Positions 10,340 to 21,365 of a stretch of 64,000 nt of DNA are shown here, piece by piece. Each line of letters starts with the position of its first letter. Position 1 is the stretch's first letter. The notes beneath the pieces were generated by a model. That model did no database searches and had not been told where the DNA came from. It saw nothing but the letters and a program-made list of their open reading frames with translations. Origin of the DNA: Hofstenia miamia (Eukaryota > Xenacoelomorpha > Acoela); NCBI GenBank assembly GCA_004352715.1, contig SCFE01000060.1:1305030-1369029 (forward strand), written 5' to 3'. Made by a program: the position numbers and the translations under genes.

Positions 10340-12868
10340 TTAACCCTTATTTGGTAAGTGTCTACAAAATGTATTCATCACATGTTCATTATTCAACTAC
10401 TCCATGATTCATTCATGGAGAACATTTTCCCTTTAGGAAAATGGCTGAATAAGTGTGCTATATGACCATGCAAAACATATAACCAATAGCCATTCACATA
10501 AATTTGCTAGAGGCATTTTCTCTTCATCATGTTGAATGTCTACAAAATGTAAACAATAGCAGTTCAACTTTAGAAGAACATAACAATGAGAATTTTGAAA
10601 ATGTATCATATAAAAGCAGCTTATTATGCAGAATAAAATTACAAAACACAAGGGAGGTATGCCAGTCCTCTTTAGGTTCTGTTTCAACTTTTTGGAATGT
10701 TTCTCTTGTGTGTTGGTGCATGATCTAAATCTAAAGGTAAGATAACAATGACACTACTAAATAATAATTATAATTTTTTACTGCATTACTCATTTGTTAC
10801 AATTGCATATCTTTATCTATGCTGTTTTCAAATGCACATCACACTGTATAGTGTATTGTAGTAGTTTTTACTATTGTATAGGAAGATGAGATCCAGACAA
10901 GTTCTGCAATTGAGCCAGGTAATGCAGGTATTATACAACAATGACACAGAGGAGGTCAACATTGATGCAAATTCAAACAATGAAGACCAAGAAATCTTAG
11001 ATGGTAATATAGCTGACCCTGATGTAGAAACTACAATGGAAGAGAAGGAGTTGACAACAATGTACTTTTGGAAGATGATAGTGACAGCTCTGATGATAGC
11101 AAGGAATCTGATGATTATATGTTAGAAGCCCCTTCAGGAATCAATTATAGTAAACAGCCATTTGTACCCAGGAGACAGAGCAGGAACATGCTACCTGAGA
11201 AAAATGAAAACATTGTAAATCCTCAAAATGTAGGTGAGTCATTTCATTTGTATGTAAATGAATTCATGATATGAACAGCTCAAAGGCACACAAATTGCAA
11301 AGCAGCTGAGCTTAGAGCAATTTCAAACCACTGGTATAAAGCAAATTTCTCATATGATGAAATGTGCGCCTGTTTTGACATTCTACTTCATGCAGGAAAA
11401 GACAGGGATAACTTTACATGTTTTGAAGATCTGAGGGACCCTGTGGAGAGCCAACCTTTTCTACTGAGCAGTGATGCCTCTACAAAGATTCAAATTTTTT
11501 TTGAGGGCTACTAGATTTGACAACTAGAGATAGATGTCAAAATGACAAACTTGCAGCATTTTCCAAGTTCTGGGAACCATTTATTGCAAATTTGAGGAGG
11601 CAGTGCAAACCTTCTGGATACCTCACTGTTGATGAGCAGCTTGTTGGGTACAGGGGAAAGTTTCAGGGCAAATCTATATTCCTAGCCCTAGAAATATGGA
11701 GTAAAAATATTTTGGTTATGTGATGCTGAAAATGGCTATGGACTAAATGAAATAATATATACAGGAAAAGTAGGAAAGAAAGTTTATGTAAACTTGGCAC
11801 ATGACATTGTCATGATGCTGTCTGAATCCTACTTTGGTACAAAACGTGAAAATGTGACTGACAACTATTTCACAAGTCATATGCTGGCATGTAGGTTGCT
11901 AGAGAAAGGGCTAACACTTCTTGACACAATTAGTTCTCATCAGCATGAGGTTCCAAAACAACTAAAGAATAAAAAAAAGGGTGGTTGGTTTGAATATTTG
12001 TGCATTTGATAATGGCCAGAAAATCACGTTGGTGTCTCATATTCCAAAGAAGAACAAAAATGTTACATTATTGAGTTCTTCACATTCAGGAACTGCTCTG
12101 GATAACAACCAAAAGCCCATGATGATACAAGGCTATAACTATGGAAAGAAGGGGGTTGATACAATGGATGAGAATGCTGAAGAATATACCTGTAGGAGAA
12201 ACACAGTAAGATGGCCACTTCTTTGGCATGTAATGTCTTAGATATTGCAGCTCTAAATGCCATACTCTTGGTAAAAAATGTAGGCTATCCAAGGTCCAGA
12301 TGCCATTTTTTGGTGGAATTAACCTATAGACTTATAGAGAACTATGCAAAGAAACAATATCAGCTTAATCCAAGATTTCCAAAAACAACAATGGATGCAG
12401 CAATGCTGATGGGATTTATACCACTACCAGTAGCAGAAGAACAGCATACAAATGCCAATGTCAATCCAGGTAGATGCCATAAATGTGGCAAGCAATCTAG
12501 GTCAAAGTGTGATATTTGCCAGAGGAATGTTTGTCCCCAGCACCAAGAGAAGCAAGTGGCAATAAAGTGTTTATTTTGTTGATTTCAAAGAATATCATAT
12601 AAGGAAAATTTCATTTTTGTATAACAATAGACTGTCAAGTCAAAGCTTACTGGAATCTCTTGTTCACAAAAGTGTCAAATATAATACTGATTAAAAGTGT
12701 TTAGTACCAGCTTTGTTGAAGAATATTTAACATATTTGTTGAAGAATTGTAATTTGTTCTTACTCATTGTCCCTTAGAAATATAACATGTTTATATTACT
12801 TAGATACTTTATTTTCAGCTTGGCTTTTGAGATTTCAGGTGCTTTTAAAACCAAACTCTGGGGGTTGA
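10340..12868 (+). mobile_element. piggyBac transposon, full length but decayed
   Basis: The left end is TTAA at 10340 followed by CCCTTATTTGGT. The right end is ACCAAACTCTGGGGGTTGA, with TTGA at 12865-12868 replacing TTAA. The ends are imperfect inverted repeats (CCC..TTTGGT / ACCAAA..GGG) flanked by the TTAA target, the hallmark of piggyBac. The length of about 2.5 kb is normal for an autonomous element, and the transposase lies inside in the plus orientation. Confidence 0.85.
10874..12582 (+). pseudogene. piggyBac transposase, frameshifted
   Basis: Pieces of a DDE transposase occur in order over several frames: an acidic N-terminus (10874-11274), the first catalytic region PSGYLTVDEQLVGYRGKF (about 11611-11664), ENVTDNYFTSHMLACRLL (about 11850-11900), YNYGKKGVDTMDENAEEY (about 12135-12185), then RRNTVRWPLLWHV and the C-terminal helical region (12211-12450). 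It ends with a Cys-rich domain at 12472-12582 carrying CHKCGKQSRSKCDICQRNVC and ending in CLFC. Breaks lie near 11070, 11275, 11510, 11720, 12000 and 12240. The first catalytic Asp is kept. The relic is younger than the piggyBac in the segmental duplication, as domains are still easy to read. Confidence 0.85.
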
Positions 12869-13084
12869 TATAAAAGATTTAGAGTTGTTATTATACTGTG
12901 TGTAATGTGATACATTAACAAGTACACAGTATAAGAACAATCACATAGCATAATAAGGATTCTACGGTAGTTTATTGTCTACAACAAAATGTAGACACTC
13001 AACCATGGCAATATGTAATATTTAACCAACCATATAAAAGTTAATACACATTTAAAGTGAACTAAGTTAACACCAATTTTGCAA
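12869..13084. other. No gene seen
   Basis: Short A+T-rich spacer between the piggyBac right end and the Penelope scrap. Confidence 0.4.
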
Positions 13085-13390
13085 TCAAAGAAATTGTCTC
13101 ACATTTTTAAGAACAAAGATTCTATGGGAAAATGCTAGTTTCCTTACTTGTCTATAAATTTGTTTATAAATATAATTGTGAAAAATGCAAATATTTCTTA
13201 CATTGAGGAAACTAAGTGCCATTTTGAAACTTGGATCAATGAACATCTATCAGGTCATCATATGTCAGAAATACACATACACCAACATCATGTTAAAAAG
13301 AAAATACAAAGATTGCAGAACCATAACAAAGATCAATTACTGAACAAGCAACAAAGTAATATGAGCACACTAAGTATATTTTAAGTGCAT
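13085..13390 (+). pseudogene. Penelope-like element GIY-YIG endonuclease scrap
   Basis: The plus-strand ORF at 13148-13384 contains ISYIEETKCHFETWINEHLS followed by IHIHQHH. This matches the Penelope-type GIY-YIG pattern YIGETxRHFxTRIxEHL...SHIxxHL, with Gly to Glu and Arg to Trp losses. The N-terminal half of the domain and the reverse transcriptase are not seen. It is a separate, more degraded insertion than the Penelope material near 45.4-46.7 kb. Confidence 0.55.
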
Positions 13391-13837
13391 GAAAGTTTAA
13401 ACATCATTTAGTGTAGTATATTGTAAACATTACTCCCAAAAATTTTGCATTCTGAAGATAATTTTCAAATCAAAACTGGTAAACAAGAGAGATGGAATCA
13501 GATCCAACATTTTATGATAGAAAAATTCTTTTATACAAACAAATTATTTTGGTTGCTCTACAATATCATCTTTATGTGAAGCCAAACATATGAATTGTAT
13601 TTTCAGACTTGAAATATTCATTATCAAGAAAACTTCACTTAGATTAAATTTATTAGGACATGTAAAATGACATTCAATGTAAAAATGTGCATAATGTATA
13701 AAATGTACAACATAGACAATTTTTAAAAAATTTTGGATTGAAAACTTTCTTAAAATGGAGATCTGATCTGTTGAGATATTCCATCTCTGGATAAAAAAAA
13801 TTGAACACAATTGTTTATATATATACATATACATATT
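13391..13837. other. No gene seen
   Basis: A 106-codon open frame exists on the minus strand (13544-13864), but it is rich in Ile, Phe and Tyr as expected from A+T-rich sequence and shows no family resemblance. A short alternating TATACATA run lies at 13818-13836. Confidence 0.4.
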
Positions 13838-14498
13838 GTAGCAGCAGTTACTAGAAAAGGGCATCCATTACTAAAAAGTTGGACAAAACTTCCCAAAAAA
13901 CTTGTGACCTCATTTTTTACATTTTAAGTTTTTTTAATTCATGTGGTAGTTCTGCTATCTGTTGCATATTTACAGTTATTGTTAATTACTACAAATTATT
14001 GAAAATTGTATGCATTTGCAATAAAACATTTGGTTTGCACTTAATCAGTTATGGTTTCTTTCACTCTTGTTTATCACCAATTCAATATGACTAGGTAAAT
14101 TATTTTTTGATCAAGGAAGAGCTGAGGGTAGGTTTGAGGCAGTACAAGTGCATCAGCCTTGTGATCTATGCTCAGTTTTTCCTATTTAATAAGATGGCAA
14201 TCTGTATCATTCACTTTTATTCAATTGATGTGATGATATGCATCAGCAGTAGCCATATTGTGTTAATACTTAACTCTAAAGAATTACAAATGTTTAATAA
14301 TTTACTACTTGTGTGCTCAATGCTTAGTTTAGCTATCTTCCAGCTGATTGCTAGTAATATGTATATGTCAATTCTTTCATGCAATTTTCTTAACCATGCT
14401 TGCCATTGGTGCTTACAAACAGGTGTTATTTACATGTCAAACTATATTTGTTATTCATATTATTCTAATGCTCTAACATTAATTAAGTTGAACCTACA
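13838..14498 (+). repeat. 5' LTR of the Ty3/Gypsy relic (left end tentative)
   Basis: The right end is well supported. 14383-14498 aligns with 18318-18431 near the far end of the element, including AACCATGCTTGC, GGTGCTT.CAAAC and ATTATTCTA.TGCTCTAACA, and both end in CTACA. The primer site follows directly. The left end is set at TGTAGCAGCAG because LTRs start with TG and this gives a plausible length of about 660 bases; it is a guess, as the downstream LTR is truncated. Confidence 0.6.
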
Positions 14499-14507
14499 TG
14501 GTGACCC
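14499..14507 (+). promoter_or_regulatory. Primer binding site, tRNA-Trp-like
   Basis: TGGTGACCC follows immediately after the terminal CTACA of the LTR. This matches the start of primer sites complementary to the 3' end of tRNA-Trp, as used by CsRn1-like Ty3/Gypsy elements. The following bases have diverged. Confidence 0.55.
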
Positions 14508-14699
14508 AATAGCCTTTAAAGAACATGGAACTAAGACTAGTTTTGACTTTGACTTATTCTATTACTTTATCAAGGAACATCCACAAATAATCTGTAAGTA
14601 ACTGGCATTTTTACTAATTATCTCTGACAAATTACAATTATTAAAGAAAGAATGCTATAATCTCTTATTAATTGGAAGAAACTTTATCATGATCCAAGC

Positions 14700-15900
14700 T
14701 GACAAACAAAAATTTCTCTGCTCTTCCTCTACTCTTTCTCTTATAATGAAAAATTATATAGAAAAAATGACTTTAGAAAACACCAACTATCAACACTTAA
14801 TGACCAAAAACAAAGGTCAAATTTTAAATATCATTCTCCAGATGTGAGAACAAATGCAAAAATGGAAACCCAATTTTTATTAATGGTACCAACTCAATAT
14901 CCCAACCTTCCAATAATCAAACAGAAGAGAATTATTTCCTAAACATTATGTATTCTGGATACCCATCAAAATAAATTTAGAAAAAGATATAATAGAGCTA
15001 AGAAATGAAATTAACTTGATTAAATCAAATATGCCACAAAGAAATTTAACTCAGCAACCTGCTAACACCCTAGCAGAGAACTTTGAAGTAACTCAAGCAG
15101 TCACTCCTCAAAGACTGGCAAAAATCACAAAAGCAAAATTCTCCACTCTAAAGATCAGAACAGTTGAAGAACCTATGCTTCATCATCACAAAAAAGTTAC
15201 TGGGTGAGTCAATGAAAACTGATCTAAAAATAACTAGAACTCCTCCATACTTCATGGGAAAAATAAGTAGCAGTGCTCAAACATTCCCCAAATGGATTGT
15301 CATATTTGAAATTTACATCTTACAATAAGGTGGAACAAAAAAATGGTTGTGCCCAACTACCACTTTAAAGGACAAAGCACTCAGTGTATATATGAGTTTG
15401 GATCCAGAGTGTAAAATCAACTATGATAAACTAGTGCAAAATTTAGGTTCTCATTTCAACAATGAAAGCACCCAAAAACAATACTGCATGCTACTTTATA
15501 ACTTTAAAATGTAAGACAATGACAATATTACCAAATAAATTCTGAAGGTAAACAGACCATTACAATTATCTGTTGAAGAACATCACTGCTACAAACAGGA
15601 CCTATACTAATACATACACACTGGAGTGTCAACCTTATTTAGAAGACACTTTAAAAATAAATGCAACATTGAAGACTCCATATCAGCTCTTATAAGCAAA
15701 TATGTGAATATTCAACTCAGCATGGAGAACAATTGTAGAATACAAATAAATTTGGTTTTCAAGCTACCTGCACCACTTTCAAATTTCAGGTCAAAACCAA
15801 AAATACCAATACTGAAAGTTCCATCAAGAAGAAAACTCCTAACATTGAGAAAATAAGATGCTAACAATGTGGCCAACAAAGCCCCTTAAAGCCAAACTGT
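14700..15900 (+). pseudogene. gag region of the Ty3/Gypsy relic
   Basis: Open pieces (15016-15207, 15626-15856) are separated by stops. They include a Trp-containing stretch near 15286 and, at about 15857-15900, a broken zinc-knuckle-like string with CGQQSP and NCKT. The position between the primer site and the protease supports gag. No piece is diagnostic alone. Confidence 0.45.
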
Positions 15901-16037
15901 AAAACTGTTATATACACAATTAATGATGATGGATTTTACACTGCTGAAGATGTGGAAGAAATAGCCAACCAAACCAACAATAAACATTTGAACTAATAAA
16001 GGCACTGGCCCCAAATGGCAATGAGAAGTGCTTTATC

Positions 16038-16250
16038 ATGACCAATATATTAGAAAGAAGCCTCATTCCATTAATGATCAACAGAGTAAACATCAAAGCT
16101 ACAGTGGACACCAGAGCATCAATTACTCTAATTGCAGACACTCTCACAAATGGAATTGGATGGACCAGAGACAATATGGAAAAACATGAATCAAGATTTA
16201 GTAACACTTTTGGTGATTACATCAACATCAAAGTGTCGTCAGAAAAGTAG
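16038..16250 (+). pseudogene. Aspartic protease remnant of the Ty3/Gypsy relic
   Basis: The ORF carries INRVNIKATVDTRASITLI. The family motif is DTGAS; here Gly is Arg, so the active-site loop is lost. Downstream at about 16335 the string MILGRKFL (in another frame) resembles the conserved segment near the protease C-terminus. Confidence 0.7.
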
Positions 16251-16853
16251 CAATCACAATCCAACATGTAAAGTTTGAACACAATATATTCATAGTTGAC
16301 GCCCATAATCAGCCAAAGCCTTATAAAATGATACTAGGACGAAAATTCCTCACAGATAACAATTGTGTAATCAATTACTCATCCAAAACCCTCATCATAC
16401 AAGAAAAAAACAATGCAAAGGTATCATTAAGAACAGCAAAGACGGCTTCCCCAGAATTCTCACCAATAGAAAATCTGTGAGTGGAACCAAATCATTGGAA
16501 GCTAATAAAGATAAAATTGCAAACATCTGTAAATGGTGATTTCATCATATTGAACCAATGTGGAATCAACTCCAAGAAAATCATTTTACTCAACAACATT
16601 TGGACAGTAAAAAATGGCATAGGTGTTACAGCCATTATAAACAAAAGTGATAAGTTCATAACTGTCAAACCAAACCAACTTACTATCATTGGTATACCTA
16701 TTGAAAAATTTGTAATGAAATCAAAAGAATTTCTAGTATGTGACACTTATAAAAAACAACAAAAGTGCAGTCTGTTTTCATCATGCCTCACAGACTGTTT
16801 GAATGATTATACATGGCATTTGTAATGCTCCTGGAACCTTTCAGTGATAAGTT

Positions 16854-17290
16854 ATGAAAGTACTTTTTAATGATCAACCTAAAATAGAAGATAGCATCAC
16901 AGCATACATAGACGACATTTTAATTTCATCCATGTCTATTGATGAGCACTGCAATAAATTAAATAAAATCCTGAAATTATACAATGTGGGACTAAGGATA
17001 AATGCAAAGAAATGTTCCTTTGCTCAGAAAAAAGTCACATTCCTTGGGAGAATAATCCAACCATGAAAAATTAAAATCAAAGACAACACCAAACTATTAA
17101 TCAAACAAATCTAACCACCTAAGAATAAAAATGACTTACAATGAATTCTTGGATTCATACATTACTACCACATGTTTATTATGAACCTTTCTGAAAAAAC
17201 ACACAAAATGTCAAATCTCCTAAAGGGGAAATTTAAAATTGAATGGAGCTGGCAACAACAAGAGGAGCTAGGTGAACTAAAATATTTATG
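16854..17290 (+). pseudogene. Reverse transcriptase remnant of the Ty3/Gypsy relic
   Basis: YIDDILISS carries the catalytic Asp pair, followed by HCNKLNKILKLYNVGLRINAKKC and VTFLGRIIQP, the standard Gypsy block after the active site. From 17130 a shifted frame gives ILGFIHYYHMFIMNLSEK, matching the connection domain. The N-terminal half of the reverse transcriptase is missing or unrecognisable between 16480 and 16850. Confidence 0.8.
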
Positions 17291-17503
17291 AAAAAGATAC
17301 CAACACTGAATAGGCCTACACCTAATATACTTGATACAGACGCAAATACTGTAGCAATTGGCGCAACACTGAGTCAGATGCAAAATTCAATTCAGTATTT
17401 TTCACGTAAATTTAGAACAACGCAGCAAAATTACAGTGTCACAAAATTGGAAATGTACGCACAGAAAACTCAGGAGACCAATCAACTATCATTGCTAGAT
17501 TGA
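17288..17503 (+). pseudogene. RNase H remnant of the Ty3/Gypsy relic
   Basis: Residues LDTDANTVAIGATLSQ, then QYFSRKF and NYSVTKLEMYA, match the Gypsy RNase H pattern (catalytic Asp, Ser-Arg, NYS...E). It is cut by a stop at 17501. Confidence 0.75.
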
Positions 17504-17725
17504 TCAAATACCTCAGCAATTTCCTTTTCATGATATCTCACAGAAAAAGTAGATTACACAACAATGCTGATCTTTGGATCATGCTTCCTCAATACCAACG
17601 TGAAATGAAAAAACCTCAAAATGATAAAATGCACTTCAACTTTATACCAAAAAATCAATACAAAGAACTAATAGATATAAAAGCTGACAAAAAACGGAAA
17701 GCCTATATTACTGATTCTTGCTATA

Positions 17726-18317
17726 ATGATGCATGAAGATATAACACCTACAGAAATTGCAGAAGCTCAGCAAAATGAGATTATCCTCAAGGAAGTCATT
17801 GCTAAAATTAAAAATAATCAAGACATCATGAACACTATCACAATGAAATACTACAAAAAACATAAATGGTTACTTACTGAAAGTGGCATCCTTTATGTAT
17901 TTTCCAAAAACTCTAACAGAATAGCTCTTTCAGAATACTATAAAAGAGAAGTAATTGAAAAATTCCATGAAAGAGGACATACCAGAGCTTACCAAACTAA
18001 AATTACAATTCATGAGCATTTTATCACAACTTACTTATGAAAAACTATTGAAGAGGTTATTAAAAAGTGCCAAACTTGTAATCTTCAGAACAAACATAGA
18101 TTCCAAGAGCAGCAAGCAGAACTCGAAAAAATTACATTGGAGCACATGAACCAAATTGTCATCATGGAAATCAAACAGTTTTCTAAAAATGAAGAAGGTT
18201 ATTCATATGTTCTACTATTGGTCAACAATTTTACAAAATATAGTAAAATAATTCCACTCAAAAATATAAAGGCACAAACAGTTGCAGTATTACTTATACG
18301 TCAATTCTTTCAAGCAG
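17726..18317 (+). pseudogene. Integrase remnant of the Ty3/Gypsy relic
   Basis: The zinc-binding region keeps HERGHTRAYQTK, then, after a TGA and a frame change, KKCQTCNLQNKHRF. The core starts around 18137, where the usual first catalytic Asp is replaced (IVIMEIKQFS), followed by GYSYVLLLVNNFTKYSK. It stops at QFFQ where the truncated LTR begins. Confidence 0.75.
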
Positions 18318-18431
18318 TTTTTTTAACCATGCTTGCTGTTGGTGCTTGCAAACATTTGTTATCTATGCCTCAAACTCTAGTTGCTACTCGTATTATTCTA
18401 GTGCTCTAACACAAATTATGTGAATGCTACA
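18318..18431 (+). repeat. Truncated 3' LTR of the Ty3/Gypsy relic
   Basis: Matches the last 116 bases of the upstream LTR (14383-14498) at roughly three of four positions and ends in the same CTACA. It joins the integrase fragment without the missing upstream part of the LTR. Confidence 0.65.
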
Positions 18432-18649
18432 ATATATATTGTTTAATATTTTGTGAATTTTATAGTGGAAATTTTTTTGCGAATGCTAGTGGCACTCCAA
18501 ATCGTTTTGTATAAATGATATGCTTCATTTTTAAATGAATTCATATCCTCTACAATTCTGAAAATGAAATTCGTTTTTCCTGTATAGATCTAAAAATCAA
18601 ATAGCATCACCAAAATTTAACCTCTTTTTCAGATTTTTAGTATTTGATG

Positions 18650-18740
18650 TTACACTTTGATTGGCAATATTAATCAATTTCAATTCAATTATATATTTTA
18701 TATGTTGCAAATATGTTTCAAAATTAGGGAGAAACTCAAT
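18650..18740 (+). repeat. Dispersed repeat shared with 48530-48640
   Basis: TATCAATTTCAAT..A.TTA and TGTTGCAAATATGTTT.AAAATTAG occur in both places with few changes. The family is unknown and no coding is evident. Confidence 0.5.
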
Positions 18741-19138
18741 ACTGTTCCAAATAGTGGTCAGTAAATATTAATGATTGAAAGACAAAGACTTTGATTAATC
18801 ATAGAAATTTCGACTTAACAGATGTTTGAAGAGAATATTGAAAGTCCATAATAATGACTTAACAAGGTTTGGCAAACTTATACGTTTGTCATTGGTTACG
18901 AAAAATAAGTATTTCAATTTGTAAGTAAGTCTACGTTTCAAGCAAGTTTGTAGGACAAAAATGTGCTTGCCCAAAGCATGTATTTCAAAATGTTGAATAT
19001 AAAGTTGAAAGAATTTGTATAAACTAAACGTTTTGTACGGGGTTTCCAATCATAAATTATTTATCATAAAATTGCTTCCATAATAGGATCATAGTCACAA
19101 TGAAAGAATGCAAAATGCCAATATGAAAAACTGTTTCA

Positions 19139-19330
19139 TTATCGACTTTTATCAACAGATTTTAGTCGAAAGTACAATTATTTTTGTTCACAATGGCGAT
19201 TTTTTATCATCTGATTTCTTATCAGAAAACCTGGCTTTGGAATAGCATTCCCACTATCGATTTTTTATCAGATAATAAATTACTATTTGATGAAAAAATC
19301 GATAGTGGGAACGATTGACAGAAACGGAAA
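19139..19330. repeat. Palindrome-rich block with repeated CGATTTTTTATCA
   Basis: 19250-19309 is a 60-base hairpin: arms CCCACTATCGATTTTTT..ATCA and TGATGAAAAAATCGATAGTGGG pair over 21 positions with one bulged base and a 17-base loop. The motif GATTTTTTATCA recurs at 19197 and 19258, and in variant form at 19142. It could be the core of a small inverted-repeat transposon; its ends were not found. Confidence 0.7.
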
Positions 19331-20985
19331 TAACAACACCTGTTCAATGATTGGCCTGTTTTGTACGCTTGCTTATTTTGAAATTGAAATTTTTTAACTT
19401 CAATTATCTATTAGATGATAAATTATCAAATGACAGTAATTTAGTTGTTTTACGATCAAATTTTTCAGCATATAAAAAAGCAGATAGTGTTCACATTATC
19501 AAATTTTGTCACCTATTTCTTGACAAATGCTAAAGGGGCTGGTCAAGCAGTCACGGAATTTCACTTTCACTTATCAAATGGATGCTACTATTTAATAATT
19601 TTTTATTGAAATGTATCATGTGTGACTGCGTGGTAAGGTTCAGTATTTAGACAGAATTTTATATTTTAGAAATTCATTTTTCTTTAAATACTAACTATAA
19701 TTAACGTGACCAAACCCTTAAGTCGATCGTAGGAATATACCTTTAAATTATCAAAACAATCGTATCAATTTTGATATTTCTAACAATAGTACTAAAATGA
19801 GATGAAGCGCTGTTGTGCTAAAACACTCTATAAATTTCGGCCCACTTAGTGAAACTTGTTCAAAAAGCATCTAGCACGATTTCTGACTTGTTCTAATGTT
19901 CTAAAAATGGGTTAGTTTGAACTAAGTGGGGAATCCCATCCACAAATTAATCGTAAAGATGTCAGGAGTGAACGGATTTCTTGCAAAAATGCATTGATAG
20001 AAGATTGATCACATCATGGTAACATCCTTATCCTTTCTAAGTTTATTCTCATAGTGGTAAACATAAATATCACTCAAAATATATTGTGAATGCAAACATT
20101 ACATAAAGGTAGCAGTCAAACTCCTGTTGAAATCTCCATGAAAAATACTGAAAAAATTTATTGAAATACCTAATTAACAAAGAAATATTACATAAGCATA
20201 GAAAGTGTGCACAATATGACATTAATAGACCAACAAATTCCCTATTACTTACATTTCAGGTTGTTGAGACTTAGAATTTTGACTTTCCAGTCAATCAACG
20301 CCTTTATTAAAGTAACTGTCCGCCCACAATAATCCCTTTTTGCAAACATTTTGCATTTAAATTATTTTATTTAAACAAAGTATTCTCCCTAAAAACAGTC
20401 TAAATTGATGAAATCCGGGAATTAAACATGTGATTATCCAAGAGGTTGTCTGCAGGTACCAAATGGTATATAAATTGTGATTGTGGGGACTGCATAAATA
20501 TTAGTGAAGAAACGTTTCTCCGAAGAAGGTCTACTCAAATAATGAACATAGACTGTTTTTTGTAAAAGTGTGAATGTGAGCATTTCCTTGGACAAACTAT
20601 AGTGAATCCAGAATTGATAAATAGTTGTATATGCAACTAGTTTGATATGTTGGAAAAATACTCAAAGCTTGACGTCACAGAATGATGCCTAAGTTTATTT
20701 TATGTTGCTTTCACAATGAATAAATTAATTTACAGGTGTAGCTGAAAATGGAAAATAAATATTTTAGTTTTGATGACAATCTATTTGTAAAAACGTCAAA
20801 ACTATGAAATCGCTTATAGGAATAAATGTAACTACTATCTTCCGGTGACATGGAGTGTTAGAAAGTTATTTATTATTTTTTAGATAAAATATTCAAAATA
20901 TATAAGTGCAATTTCCAATTTTTAAAAATAATGTATAGCAATAAGTGCATTTACTTTTCAATATAGTTCTTGGAGCTTTATGTAT
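19331..20985. other. No gene seen
   Basis: A+T-rich intergenic sequence. Short open frames show only low-complexity composition and no recognisable motif. Confidence 0.4.
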
Positions 20986-21365
20986 TGGATAAACTTACTC
21001 GCATGCGAATTAACCTTTTTAGGTACAAGTCGAGTTCAAGTCAAGTTGTAATTCCAACTCACAATTTCGAGTCAAATTACAAATATATGCAGATTGTTTT
21101 TCTTTAAAATAAGCTATATATATAACATTACTAACCTAATATAAATGTACAACCGATATGCATCACATCATGATAAGCTAATTGGAAGAAACGAAACTTG
21201 ATTTCCCACAATTTCAGATGAATGGTGAAAGTTCAATGAATTGTTCAAGATTAAAGGCAAAAATTGAAGAAAAATAGATGCTAATATCGAGCTACTTTTG
21301 AGTACATGAGATTTCGAGTTGAGAACTTGCCCTCACCTCGAATTTCACGTATTCAGAGGGCCCTA
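20985..21365. repeat. Possible non-autonomous DNA element with TCGAGT-rich ends
   Basis: The left part has AAGTCGAGTTCAAGTCAAGTTG. The right part has GAGTTGAGAACTTGCCCTCACCTCGAATTTCACGT. The right end resembles the right end of the block ending near 51060 (GGGTACTTGCCTTGACTCAAAATTTCAAGTA), so the two may be copies of one family. Boundaries and target duplication were not determined. Confidence 0.35.

Larger units (their letters stand above)
13838..18431 (+). mobile_element. Decayed Ty3/Gypsy LTR retrotransposon
   Basis: LTR remnants bracket gag, protease, reverse transcriptase, RNase H and integrase fragments in the standard Ty3/Gypsy order, all on the plus strand. Every domain is in a different frame from its neighbour and several have stops. 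The downstream LTR is reduced to its last 114 bases and is fused directly to the integrase at about 18318, so an internal deletion removed the integrase C-terminus and most of the 3' LTR. Domain order and the tRNA-Trp-like primer site suggest the CsRn1 group. Confidence 0.8.

Noticed and set aside
13544-13864. 106-codon minus-strand ORF
   Set aside because: Low-complexity Ile/Phe/Tyr composition as expected by chance in A+T-rich DNA; no motif.
14107-14601. 164-codon plus-strand ORF
   Set aside because: It runs through the LTR, the primer site and into the leader, where coding is not expected; hydrophobic composition follows the T-rich sequence.
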